Of a DNA stretch of 64,000 nucleotides, positions 44,950 to 54,338 are shown one piece after another (position 1 is the stretch's first letter; each line of letters starts with the position of its first letter). The DNA comes from Saprospiraceae bacterium (GTDB lineage Bacteria; Bacteroidota; Bacteroidia; Chitinophagales; Saprospiraceae): the NCBI GenBank assembly GCA_016718505.1, contig JADKDE010000003.1, positions 434,001 through 498,000 on the forward strand. Direction: 5' to 3'. The translations under genes and the position numbers were made by a program. The notes under the pieces are model-generated. The model was not told the DNA's origin and ran no database searches. It saw only the letters and a program-made list of their open reading frames with translations.

Positions 44950-44979
44950 AAAAGCCCCCTCGGTGGATACCGAGAGGGC
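44946..44979 (-). terminator. Terminator of the giant T9SS gene
   Basis: GCCCCCTCGG (44954-44963) pairs with CCGAGAGGGC (44970-44979) with one mismatch. The T-run follows on the minus strand, so it serves the minus-strand gene at 45005. Confidence 0.65.
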
Positions 44980-45004
44980 TCTATTCTTACCTAAATTTTA
45001 CTTC

Positions 45005-48000
45005 CTACTTATTGAGAAGTATCATTTTCTTCGTAGCTGTACCCATAGGGGTCTTCAATTCATAGTATAAAACGCCGTTGGCAGAAAGCTCACGGCTATC
45101 GATATCGATCTGGTTAAATCCTTTGTTGAAATCCTGCTTAACAGTCTTCAATACTCGGCCAGACACGTCGTAGATCGTAACACTAGCATTAACTGCCTCA
45201 GGAAGGTTGAAGCTGATAGAAGTGAATTTATCCCAAGGATTTGGTTGGTTTTGGAATAATTCAAGCTTGCTAGCAACAGCATTTCCTTTGTTCATCAATT
45301 GCAATTCCAAATTAAACTTGGTGTTGTTTTCACCATAAGCTTCAGCAGAAACCAACTGAGAATTCATGTTGATCGCTTCGCTAACCTGGATGGTTTTCAA
45401 TGCTTTTAGTTTAAGACTAAAGAGTACTTGACCTTTTACAAAAGATGCAGCACCTTTATTATCCCAGCTAGCTGCCAAGATACCTTCATTCAATCTCAAG
45501 AACGTAAAGTTGTCGTCTTGAAGTGTGATGGCACCATTTGTATAACCTTCGAAAGCTACCACTTCAGGATTCAATCCAAGTGTAAACTGCATACCATTCA
45601 ACTCACCAGAATTCATAGAATAAACAGGGATCTCGATGGTTTCACCTGCTTGGATAACTTTTTCGTCAATACCAAAAGTATAAGTGTTGTTACTTCTTTC
45701 TTCAGTGTTGTAAAGCTGTGAAGGCTGGCTGGTATTATTAACATCACCAATCTTGACACCTACGAACTCAACGTTGTTCATGCTTCCAGTAAGTGTAGAG
45801 ATATTGTACACTTCTTGGAAATTTTCGTTTGCTGGGTTGTTGGTAGTGAATTGATAAGCTTTGTCAACGAATCTCCAAGAAGTATTTCTAGAGAAGTTTT
45901 CGATTTTTCTCAAAACTAATTTTCTCAATTCAACTAAGTCAGCAGAAGTTATATCGCCAGACTTATTGACGTCTGCAGCGATCATTTTGTAAGGTGTACT
46001 CAATCTTTCAGCACCTAGGATATGCTTTTGGATCAAAAGGATATCTTGGGTAGAAACACCATTCGTTGGCAACAAATTCTTTTGAGGAATAACCTTGTAA
46101 GAACCTCCAGTATTCATAGCTGGGAATTCGTAAGAACCCGATACGTTGGTCTGAACGGAAGAATTACCGCCTTCCAAATTCACAGTAACTTGTTCTACAC
46201 TTCGGTTGTTTTCAGTTTGGATAGAACCACCTACGACAGCTCTACCTAACAATGTAGAACAATTGGAGTTATTTTGGCAAGGGATACAGTTAGCACCCAT
46301 GTTGTTTTGGATCATGATACCTGTTTTACAGAAATCAGCATTGCCATTTTCATCAAACACCCAAATGTCAAGAGACATATAGGTTGGAGCCAAAACACCG
46401 TTGACCAATCTTCCACCTGAACAGCAGAAATCACCACAATTAAATGTTCTAAGTGTATCATTGACATTGCTAGAATAAGCAAATCTCAATCTATTTTCAG
46501 GAGTGCAATTGTCAAATGAATGAGAATTGAATCCACGAGCATTCAAAGTAATATTACCTGTAGTTGGCATCAATTCAGCGATCAATGCTTGACATACTGG
46601 TGATGGCTTCTTCGTCTCAACAACAGTCACATAGCACTCTTTTGTAGATCTATTACCACAACCATCTTCAACATTCCAGAATACGCGGTGTCTTCCGACA
46701 GGTAGATTTCTTGTTATAGTAGCTCCATTACCAAACACATCATATGTGCCGTCATTATAAATATCTAATGAAGATAACCAAGTCAATTCACTAGCATCCG
46801 TGCAATCATCCGTAGCAGTACCTGTAAGTACTACATCTGCGCTTACACAGTTATCATTAGCAGCAACCGTACGGTCTTCACATGCCACTACTGGTGGAAC
46901 AGTATTCATGATTACGATTTCTTGGGTATATCTCCAAGTAGCATAACCTGCGCTTCCATCGATATAGTAAAGACCTTGAGGAGTAGGAGAACAGAATCTT
47001 CTGCACCAATCTACAACTTTCCAGTGTCTAAGAATCTTCTTGCAACCATTGGCCGTGCCAGACTGCATTCTGAATTCTTCATCGTCATAAGCCAAAAGCA
47101 CTTGAGAACATCTGTCATCACCAGGGATATAAGGCTTTTTAGCCCAGAAAGGCAATGCACAAGTATCCTGTGGTCTAGATCCTCTTGTAGGATTAGAACA
47201 AGTAGCAGGAAGGCTTGTACAAGGATTGATCAAAGTGATGTCACCTGGCCAGTAAATATCGTGTTTCCAGTCTTTCCACTTAACTTGGAGTGTTGGAACG
47301 TTAGGGAAAGGTGGTGGTGGAACAGGAGTTACGTAATAGAAATTACACTCGTCTTCCCAGACATCTTCATCCCTAGATTCTCTATAAGGCAAATTAGTGG
47401 TGGTACTACCCTCAGTCATGACTGCTGCATCATATCCGAAGAAAGCATTTCTGCTAGTAACCACGATTTTTTGAGTACATGATGTACGTACGCCGCTTCC
47501 ATTCTCCACAAAAAACGTTCTTAAAATAGTCCCTCTACTACACTGTAAGTTGGTTGAAACAGATACATCAATACTACGCAATACACAGCCATTACTTACC
47601 CATCCGTCGAATCCTACAAAAGTTCGGACTCGCTGTGGTTCGCTATGGCCTGTTGCTGGGTTATAAACAAAAACTTCGGTATAAATAAATATACTATCTC
47701 TGGTGGCACCAGGGCCTACCACTTTTCCAAATTCATTGTATTTTCCTCCTACATTGTCAAGTGGATATCTACAATCAACCGTCAAATCTGGTGGACATTG
47801 TACTACTGGTGGAATTTTATCTTGTACGTCAACTACTACCATACATTCATTAGAATTTCCCGCCGCATCAAAAACTGTCAAAACAACCGTAACTGGAGTT
47901 GATGTTTCTGAACAACAGAATTCTAGATAAGTACGATTTTCATTGTAAATATGTTGATTCGTTTGTGTAAATACTGGTGCTCCAGCATTGCACGGGTCTT

Positions 48001-49408
48001 GATTCATTTTTCTAACTGCAAATTTCTGTATAGCGCAGTTATCCCAGCTTCCGCTGTTTAAATCTGCCGCATTCAAACGTCCATATCCATGTTCATTCAA
48101 TGCGACGACCGTATTTCTGATACAAACAGGAACTGGCTTTGTTAAATCATTAACTGTCACTGTATATGTACAAGTGCTTTGATTGCCACAATTGTCATAA
48201 GCTCTGTATGTTATGGTATTATCACCACCTGGCAAGGCAACTGAATGACCTTCGCGCGGCATATTCGATCTAGCACCACCCGTATAAACTACATCTACAG
48301 AAACTGTGCTACAAGAGTCAGAAACGGTAGGGAATGGTATAACATATGGAGCTGTACAATTGAAAGCACCCGTAGAAAGCGTAACATTGCCTGAGCAAGC
48401 TATCGATGGTGGGAATGGATCTTTGATCGTAATCAACTGATTGCAATTGAAAAACTGATCTGCACCACAGTTCCAAGCATTAATTCTCCAAGTTCTCATG
48501 ATTTTTCTTTCACGACCACAAGTCAACTGAAGGATATTGTCAGAATAATCAACAGCGATATTACAAGCTACATTGGTAGCTCCTGGAGTCCACAATGGAA
48601 TATTCCCAGCACCATTCAAAATAGATGGGACCCCTGTCATAGATGGATCAGGATTGGTTCCAACTGGAAATTGTCCACAAGCAATGGAAAAATCTGGAGG
48701 GCAAACCAAAGCAGTCGCAAGATCAACCGATCTTACAAAAACTTTCAAAGTACAAGGCACAGAAGTATTTCCTTTAGCATCTTGAGCTATAAATACTCTT
48801 GTGTAAACTCTTAGGATTCCTGGCTCAGTAGCACAGTCTCCTGGCCTAGAGTTGATATCAACAGTTGTCACTGTGATAGGTAATGAGCAAACTTCGGTAA
48901 AACCAGGCGACCAAGTTGGAAGCTCCCAACAATTGATCGTAGCGTCTGCACATGAAGAAATCACTGGAGGTAACTTATCCTCGATAAGCGCATAAGACCA
49001 ACAAGTGTTGGTACTCGCCAAATCATGGATTTCTACTACCACTGTCCTACCCATATAGGCGCCAGCTCCAGTCCACTGCCATATAGTAGCATTAGTGGCC
49101 AAAGAACCAGATTGAGCCAAAACAGCTCCTCCTACAGCATCTTTGATGATGATTTGGAAAGGACCGCCTGCGGGACATGGTGCCGCAACAGCAGAAACAA
49201 AAGTGTTAACATTTAGCCTAGCATTGCAATCATCTCCTAGTGAGATATTCGCATTGTGACAAGCTAAAGTACAAGAAGCCGCTTCCAGCGAAGCAACTTG
49301 GGTGAAGTTTACCACCAAAATCATCATTATGCTGTAACACAATGAGATCCAAGTGGGAGATTTGGACTGTCCAAATCTGAAGAACTCTGTAATCGTAGTT
49401 TTCTTCAT
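45005..49408 (-). CDS. Giant secreted surface protein with HYR-like domains, dockerin, cohesin-like domain and T9SS type A sorting domain
   Basis: This 1467-residue protein starts with an export signal. Many Cys-rich HYR/Ig-like segments follow (CTYTVTVNDLTKPVPVC, VVDVQDKIPPVVQCPPDLTV and similar) to about residue 1080. A dockerin-like pair lies at about 1105-1155 (STQDILLIQKHIL, then DVNKSGDITSADLVELRKLVL). A cohesin-like domain spans about 1240-1370 (IPVYSMNSGELNGMQFTLGL ... LFSLKLKAL). The C-terminus (about 1390-1467) has the type A features ELFQNQPNPW, VTIYDVSGRVLK and KKMILLNK, for export and anchoring by T9SS. It probably acts in adhesion or matrix building. Confidence 0.85.
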   Translation of the reverse strand: MKKTTITEFFRFGQSKSPTWISLCYSIMMILVVNFTQVASLEAASCTLACHNANISLGDDCNARLNVNTFVSAVAAPCPAGGPFQIIIKDAVGGAVLAQSGSLATNATIWQWTGAGAYMGRTVVVEIHDLASTNTCWSYALIEDKLPPVISSCADATINCWELPTWSPGFTEVCSLPITVTTVDINSRPGDCATEPGILRVYTRVFIAQDAKGNTSVPCTLKVFVRSVDLATALVCPPDFSIACGQFPVGTNPDPSMTGVPSILNGAGNIPLWTPGATNVACNIAVDYSDNILQLTCGRERKIMRTWRINAWNCGADQFFNCNQLITIKDPFPPSIACSGNVTLSTGAFNCTAPYVIPFPTVSDSCSTVSVDVVYTGGARSNMPREGHSVALPGGDNTITYRAYDNCGNQSTCTYTVTVNDLTKPVPVCIRNTVVALNEHGYGRLNAADLNSGSWDNCAIQKFAVRKMNQDPCNAGAPVFTQTNQHIYNENRTYLEFCCSETSTPVTVVLTVFDAAGNSNECMVVVDVQDKIPPVVQCPPDLTVDCRYPLDNVGGKYNEFGKVVGPGATRDSIFIYTEVFVYNPATGHSEPQRVRTFVGFDGWVSNGCVLRSIDVSVSTNLQCSRGTILRTFFVENGSGVRTSCTQKIVVTSRNAFFGYDAAVMTEGSTTTNLPYRESRDEDVWEDECNFYYVTPVPPPPFPNVPTLQVKWKDWKHDIYWPGDITLINPCTSLPATCSNPTRGSRPQDTCALPFWAKKPYIPGDDRCSQVLLAYDDEEFRMQSGTANGCKKILRHWKVVDWCRRFCSPTPQGLYYIDGSAGYATWRYTQEIVIMNTVPPVVACEDRTVAANDNCVSADVVLTGTATDDCTDASELTWLSSLDIYNDGTYDVFGNGATITRNLPVGRHRVFWNVEDGCGNRSTKECYVTVVETKKPSPVCQALIAELMPTTGNITLNARGFNSHSFDNCTPENRLRFAYSSNVNDTLRTFNCGDFCCSGGRLVNGVLAPTYMSLDIWVFDENGNADFCKTGIMIQNNMGANCIPCQNNSNCSTLLGRAVVGGSIQTENNRSVEQVTVNLEGGNSSVQTNVSGSYEFPAMNTGGSYKVIPQKNLLPTNGVSTQDILLIQKHILGAERLSTPYKMIAADVNKSGDITSADLVELRKLVLRKIENFSRNTSWRFVDKAYQFTTNNPANENFQEVYNISTLTGSMNNVEFVGVKIGDVNNTSQPSQLYNTEERSNNTYTFGIDEKVIQAGETIEIPVYSMNSGELNGMQFTLGLNPEVVAFEGYTNGAITLQDDNFTFLRLNEGILAASWDNKGAASFVKGQVLFSLKLKALKTIQVSEAINMNSQLVSAEAYGENNTKFNLELQLMNKGNAVASKLELFQNQPNPWDKFTSISFNLPEAVNASVTIYDVSGRVLKTVKQDFNKGFNQIDIDSRELSANGVLYYELKTPMGTATKKMILLNK

Positions 49409-49442
49409 GAGATCTTAGTTTTTAAGTAATAAAAAAATGTTT

Positions 49443-49450
49443 CAAAAATA
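49443..49450 (-). promoter_or_regulatory. -7 element of the giant T9SS gene
   Basis: TATTTTTG on the minus strand matches TAnnTTTG, 35 bases before the start. The remaining gap to 49909 is AT-rich with nothing I recognise. Confidence 0.35.
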
Positions 49451-49909
49451 TATCAAGAGCCAAAGGAAAAACTCCCTTGGAAAATGATCGAACTAAAAAT
49501 TCAAGCATTGACAAATCAAGTCAAACTCGAAAAAGCCTAAATAGTGAAATTATTTAAGGTAAGCCTATTAATTAACCTAGTTGGTATATTGTTGTAGTTC
49601 TCTAATTTCGTATTCGAAATGCTTTTACACATTTTTTATACATGATGCAAAATTATAATATGTAATCGGGATTTAAATACCACAAAAATAGTATTTTTAA
49701 TACTGAAAAAATTATCATGGATTATCTCATTGATTGTCAGTCACTTATATTGAAAATAAATATTAATATTTTTTCCATACGACAGATTAGGGCTGGATTT
49801 TTAATATAAATAGGCAGAATTCATCTAGTTTTACCAATAAATGAAGAATTTTTTGGACAAAAATCAGTCAATATTTTAGTAAAAAAGAAAATTAAGACCT
49901 AATCCGCCC

Positions 49910-50977
49910 TTGAAATTGGATACATCAAATTGGATAAAAAGTGGAAAAATGGGACTGGCTGAGTATTTTGCTTTGCTTTTTCTTGGCTTTTCAGTGTTCG
50001 CAAGCATATTTTGCTATGCTGTTCTAAAAGATAAGACGCCCAACGCAGATGGCCAATGTCTGCCCATCTCCTTGGCTCCGATGATGTCAAAATATACCTT
50101 TCTGAATCTTACAAACAAAGAAACCCAACCTAGGTCCTCCGTCTCCACCCTCATCAGAGGTAAGGAAAGCCAGTTTCAAGAAATCCCTATCCTATCCTAT
50201 AGTATAAAGCACGACACTTTGTTTTATGAAAAAATGGTCCATTGGCAATCGGTCAAAAGTGTAGAAGGGATAGTCCCCAATATCTCTTCGAAAGACTATC
50301 ATATTGAAACCAAAACATTTCTTTTTGGGACGGATAGGTTCGGACGATCCCTGTTGAGCAGAATACTAGTAGGCATGAGATACAGTCTCTTCATTGGATT
50401 TACTGCCGTGAGTTTATCTTTCATTATAGGGATGGCAATTGGTCTTTGTGCAGGGTATTTTGGAGGTTGGGTGGATATTTTTCTAAGTTATATCATGAAT
50501 ATCGTTTGGAGTTTGCCCACAGTCCTCTTTATTTTTGCGATTATTTTAGCTTTTGGAAAATCCCTAGGAGTCCTTATCCTGGCTATTGCCTTGACCATTT
50601 GGGTTGATCTGGCGCGAATCGTGCGCTCTATGTGCAAATCTCAAAAAGAAACCCTTTATATCCAAGCCACCAAGGTAATGGGATTGAGTCTGCCGAATAT
50701 CTGGAGGCATCATCTGATTCCGAATATACTAGGTACGGTTTGGGTTATTTCATCCACGAATTTTGCTACGGCCATACTCATAGAGGCGGGTTTGGGATAT
50801 TTGGGTTTGGGAATAGCGCCACCTACCCCTACTTTAGGGAATATCCTAAACGAGAATTTCACATTTGCTTTGGCTGGAAAATTAAATTTGATGCTAATTC
50901 CTTCTTTTTTTATAATATGTTTGGTACTTTCGTTCAATATTTTGAGCGAATTTTTAAAGAAGAGATTGTCCTCATAA
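49910..50977 (+). CDS. ABC transporter permease, DppC/OppC type
   Basis: This 355-residue protein has an N-terminal membrane helix, a periplasmic segment of about 120 residues, then five helices. The EAA loop that contacts the ATPase is ATKVMGLSLPNIWRHHLIPN, followed by ILIEAGLGYLGLGIAPPTPTLGNIL, the signature of peptide/nickel permeases. The start is TTG at 49910 or ATG at 49949. No ATPase, second permease or binding protein is adjacent, so its partners lie elsewhere. The next gene starts 11 bases later. Confidence 0.87.
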   Translation: MKLDTSNWIKSGKMGLAEYFALLFLGFSVFASIFCYAVLKDKTPNADGQCLPISLAPMMSKYTFLNLTNKETQPRSSVSTLIRGKESQFQEIPILSYSIKHDTLFYEKMVHWQSVKSVEGIVPNISSKDYHIETKTFLFGTDRFGRSLLSRILVGMRYSLFIGFTAVSLSFIIGMAIGLCAGYFGGWVDIFLSYIMNIVWSLPTVLFIFAIILAFGKSLGVLILAIALTIWVDLARIVRSMCKSQKETLYIQATKVMGLSLPNIWRHHLIPNILGTVWVISSTNFATAILIEAGLGYLGLGIAPPTPTLGNILNENFTFALAGKLNLMLIPSFFIICLVLSFNILSEFLKKRLSS

Positions 50978-50987
50978 AATACTTACG

Positions 50988-52193
50988 GTGACCATACATG
51001 AAATCACTACCAACCTTTTAGAAAAGCACCATCAAATGAACTGTTTGATGGATGTCACTAAATTGATTAATAATAATTCCGCCTCTAATCTTCTTTTCGA
51101 TAAGTACTTTGAATTTTTAAGAAATATCCTCGGCATAGAAAAGGCCTGTTTATATATCCCACGAGCAGACAGATGGTTTGGCATCGTAGATGAATCTACC
51201 GATACATTAAAGGAGCTTTTCGACTCTCAGGACACACAAGATATAAAACTACAAAAGTTGATCAGCTTACCTTCTGTGGTAGAAGGATTTCACTCAATGG
51301 TAGTCGTTTTCCACAAAGAAAATCCCATTGCATACGCCTTGTTTTCAGATATCAAAAAAGACACGTCGGAGGATAGGAGTAATTTTGTCATCACCCTCAT
51401 TAATATCATCGCCGTCGCCATCGAAAATAAATTTTTATTCAAACAACAAATAGATCAAGAAAAATACAAAAAGGAACTGGAACTGGCCAGCGAAGTTCAA
51501 CAAATGTTGATACCAAAATCTTTGCCAACCAACAATAAGTTCGATGCGTCTTCGATTTATAAACCCCAACAATCCGTCGGAGGAGATTATTTTGATTTTA
51601 TCATCTTAGACGAAGATCGGTTTCTGATGTGTATTGCGGATATTTCTGGCAAAGGGGTCGCTGCGGCACTGATGATGTCGAATTTTCAAGCTTCGTTGAG
51701 ATCAATGTACAAAAGAGTAGGCTCATTAAAAGAACTCGTAGAGCTGCTCAATGAATCCGTATATCACCTCACATTGGGAGAAAAGATTTTATCCTTCTTT
51801 GTTGCTGTTTTCAATCTAAAAACTAGAGTATTAAATTATGTAAATGCTGGGCATAATCCCCCACTTTTGATCCTGCAAGATAAAACTGTAGAGCCATTAT
51901 CCACTGGGACTACCCTCTTAGGCGTATTTGATAAGTTGCCGCCAGTAGAAGAAGGCATATTTGATATAGGAACCCAGGAGGCTGTTCTCATCACCTATAC
52001 AGATGGACTGACCGATTTATCAAATTATAGGGGAGAATACTTTCCAGAACAAAGGGCAATCAATATCATTTTAGAAAACTTTGACGAGTGTGCATCGGTT
52101 ATCAATAAGAAGATTATGAAAGAAATCGAGGATTTCGCACTTGACATCGAATATCCTGACGATATCGCCATTCTAACTTGTAAAATAAAATAG
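50988..52193 (+). CDS. GAF - SpoIIE/PP2C-type serine phosphatase
   Basis: This 401-residue protein starts with GTG. The N-terminal third (about 10-155) resembles a GAF sensor domain. A linker helix (ELELASEVQQMLIPKSLP) leads to a PPM/SpoIIE phosphatase domain with VGGDYFDFIILDEDRFLMCIADISGKG, NAGHNPPLLI, LITYTDGLTD and a closing YPDDIAILTCKIK. The Asp residues of VGGDYFD, IADISGKG, YTDGLTD and PDD bind the metals. Such proteins act on anti-anti-sigma factors in partner-switching. No such partner is encoded here. Confidence 0.88.
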   Translation: MTIHEITTNLLEKHHQMNCLMDVTKLINNNSASNLLFDKYFEFLRNILGIEKACLYIPRADRWFGIVDESTDTLKELFDSQDTQDIKLQKLISLPSVVEGFHSMVVVFHKENPIAYALFSDIKKDTSEDRSNFVITLINIIAVAIENKFLFKQQIDQEKYKKELELASEVQQMLIPKSLPTNNKFDASSIYKPQQSVGGDYFDFIILDEDRFLMCIADISGKGVAAALMMSNFQASLRSMYKRVGSLKELVELLNESVYHLTLGEKILSFFVAVFNLKTRVLNYVNAGHNPPLLILQDKTVEPLSTGTTLLGVFDKLPPVEEGIFDIGTQEAVLITYTDGLTDLSNYRGEYFPEQRAINIILENFDECASVINKKIMKEIEDFALDIEYPDDIAILTCKIK

Positions 52194-52850
52194 ATGAAAG
52201 CCCTAGATATTATAGACCACACGCTTGTCCCAATTGCGGAAGACAAACAAGTGAGAGATATCCTAATACACAGTGAAGATCACTTGTGGAAGCACGTTGT
52301 CATTCAAAATCAATCCCAAGAATTTATCGGGATAGTTTTTTCTGACGACTTGTTAGAATTTGACGAAGATACGCTCATTAGTGAATTGCCAAAATACCTA
52401 TTTAACCAAACGCATATCCAAGACGAAGCCAATATATTTGAAGCTTTACAACATATTAGCGCTCAGTCTTTTCAGTGTATTCCGGTGATTTCCAATGGAC
52501 TCGTTCTAGGCATCATCAGCATAGAATCTTTGGTCAAAAAGCTTGGGTCTCTATTCGGAGCTCAGGATCCCGGTGCCATCATCGTCCTCAAAATGGCTAA
52601 AATAGATTATTCATTGCAACAAATTTCTAGAATCATAGAGTCTGAGGACGCCAAAATCTTGTCTCTCTGTATAGAACAAGCCACAGAAGCACAGTCCATT
52701 TTGGTCATGCTCAAGCTTAATACCTTTTCTATCGATCGGATCATTGAGATTTTGATCGTCCACCATTATGAGGTATTTTCCTTTTATTCAGAAGAAGAAT
52801 CCCTGTACAAAGCTCGATACGATGCCTTATGGCACTATCTCAACGTATAA
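52194..52850 (+). CDS. CBS-domain pair protein
   Basis: This 218-residue protein begins at the base after the phosphatase stop. Two CBS motifs occupy about 1-120 (VRDILIHSEDHLWKHVVIQN, FQCIPVISNGLVLGIISIESL). The C-terminal part (about 140-210) looks like an ACT-type sensor (SRIIESEDAKILSLCIEQA). CBS pairs bind adenine nucleotides. Coupling to the SpoIIE phosphatase suggests energy sensing in the same signalling path, which is inference. Confidence 0.8.
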   Translation: MKALDIIDHTLVPIAEDKQVRDILIHSEDHLWKHVVIQNQSQEFIGIVFSDDLLEFDEDTLISELPKYLFNQTHIQDEANIFEALQHISAQSFQCIPVISNGLVLGIISIESLVKKLGSLFGAQDPGAIIVLKMAKIDYSLQQISRIIESEDAKILSLCIEQATEAQSILVMLKLNTFSIDRIIEILIVHHYEVFSFYSEEESLYKARYDALWHYLNV

Positions 52851-52886
52851 TTTTTAACTAAAAAAATATCTAATCCAAACGCAGTC

Positions 52887-54335
52887 TTATTCGACCACGC
52901 TTACCTTCAACATATTGGTCATTTTCCGAGAGTGCAAAGGCATGGTACCCGTATTCACGACATAGTCACCGGGGCATAATTCATTTTCCTTTTTCAATAT
53001 ATCTATCACATCTGAAATGGTCTCATCCGTCGTCGTAAACTTCGTATAGTGGTAGCAGCGAACACCCCAAACTAGATTCAGAGTAGCCAACATTTCAGGG
53101 ATATCTGAGAATATATATATATTTGATTTGGGTCTATATGATGATATTTTAAACGCCGTATATCCTGACTCTGTCATCCCTACGATGGCTTTTGCATTCA
53201 ATTCGTCTGCTGTTTTAGCCGCATTGAAACAAATAACGTCGGACATAAAGGTGCTCGATTTCTCAACTGCCTTGGGCAATTTATCGACCATATTGTAGTA
53301 AATTTCCGCTTCCTCGATGATTTTATTCATAGCTTCGACCACTAGTATTGGATGCTTTCCAACAGAAGTCTCACCACTCAACATCACCGCATCGGTACCG
53401 TCCAAAACGGCATTTGCTACGTCTGTAACCTCCGCTCTCGTCGGGCTGGGATTGACGATCATACTATCCATCATTTGAGTGGCCACGATAACCGGCCTCG
53501 CCCATTGAATACATTTCTTAATGATCATCTTTTGTATGGCTGGGAGCTTCTCGATCGGCATTTCTACCCCTAAATCTCCCCTTGCTACCATGATGGCATT
53601 CGAGACCTTGATGATTTCGTCGATACGCTTTACAGCGTTTGGTTTTTCTATCTTGGCTATGATCTTAGCGCGGTGTCCCTTGCTTTCGATGATTTCTCTG
53701 AGATCCCTGATATCAGATTCCCTTTGTACAAAAGAAAGCGCGATCCAATTCACCATCGGCTGCTGCAATATGAAGTCAAGATCCCTAAGGTCTTTTTCCG
53801 TCAAAGCGGGCATTTTCACATCCGTGTCAGGTAGATTTACCCCCTTATTTGATGAAATACTCACACCGTGCAAAACGGCCAGTTTCACAGAATTTTTCTT
53901 ATTCGTCTGCAAAACCTCCAAGACCACTTTGCCATCGTCTAGCAATATCTTTTCTCCAATCTCCACATCCAATGGAAATCTCTCATAGCTCATGTATATG
54001 GCTTCCTTCGTTCCCATGCAAGGCGTATTGACGAATGTCAAAATATCCCCTGGTTGAATCGGGAAGGACTCGCCTTCTATCTTACCGATACGTATTTTTG
54101 GTCCCTGCAAATCACACAATATCCCCACGTGCATCCCATATTTTTCGTTGATATTTCGAATATTATTCATGACCGCGAGGTGATCCTCATACGCCCCATG
54201 CGAAAAATTCAATCGAAAGACGTTTACACCCGATTTTGCCAATGCTGTCAACATCTCTTCGCTGCTACAGGCTGGCCCAACCGTGGCTACGATTTTGGTA
54301 TTTTGATGTGGATTTACCATTTGTATCTTGTTCAT
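52887..54335 (-). CDS. pyk: Pyruvate kinase
   Basis: This 482-residue protein has TKIVATVGPACSSEEML, NVFRLNFSHGAYEDHL, ILCDLQGPKIRIG, AKIEKPNAVKRIDEI, MVARGDLGVEMP and the signature TDAVMLSGETSVGKHP. It makes ATP and pyruvate from phosphoenolpyruvate. Domain order and length are normal. It follows the sugar aminotransferase gene by 3 bases, an unexpected partner. Confidence 0.97.
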   Translation of the reverse strand: MNKIQMVNPHQNTKIVATVGPACSSEEMLTALAKSGVNVFRLNFSHGAYEDHLAVMNNIRNINEKYGMHVGILCDLQGPKIRIGKIEGESFPIQPGDILTFVNTPCMGTKEAIYMSYERFPLDVEIGEKILLDDGKVVLEVLQTNKKNSVKLAVLHGVSISSNKGVNLPDTDVKMPALTEKDLRDLDFILQQPMVNWIALSFVQRESDIRDLREIIESKGHRAKIIAKIEKPNAVKRIDEIIKVSNAIMVARGDLGVEMPIEKLPAIQKMIIKKCIQWARPVIVATQMMDSMIVNPSPTRAEVTDVANAVLDGTDAVMLSGETSVGKHPILVVEAMNKIIEEAEIYYNMVDKLPKAVEKSSTFMSDVICFNAAKTADELNAKAIVGMTESGYTAFKISSYRPKSNIYIFSDIPEMLATLNLVWGVRCYHYTKFTTTDETISDVIDILKKENELCPGDYVVNTGTMPLHSRKMTNMLKVSVVE

Positions 54336-54338
54336 TTA

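Noticed and set aside
46922..47482. Long open frame on the plus strand inside the giant T9SS gene
   Set aside because: It is antisense to a protein with clear domains across this stretch and its translation has no recognisable features.
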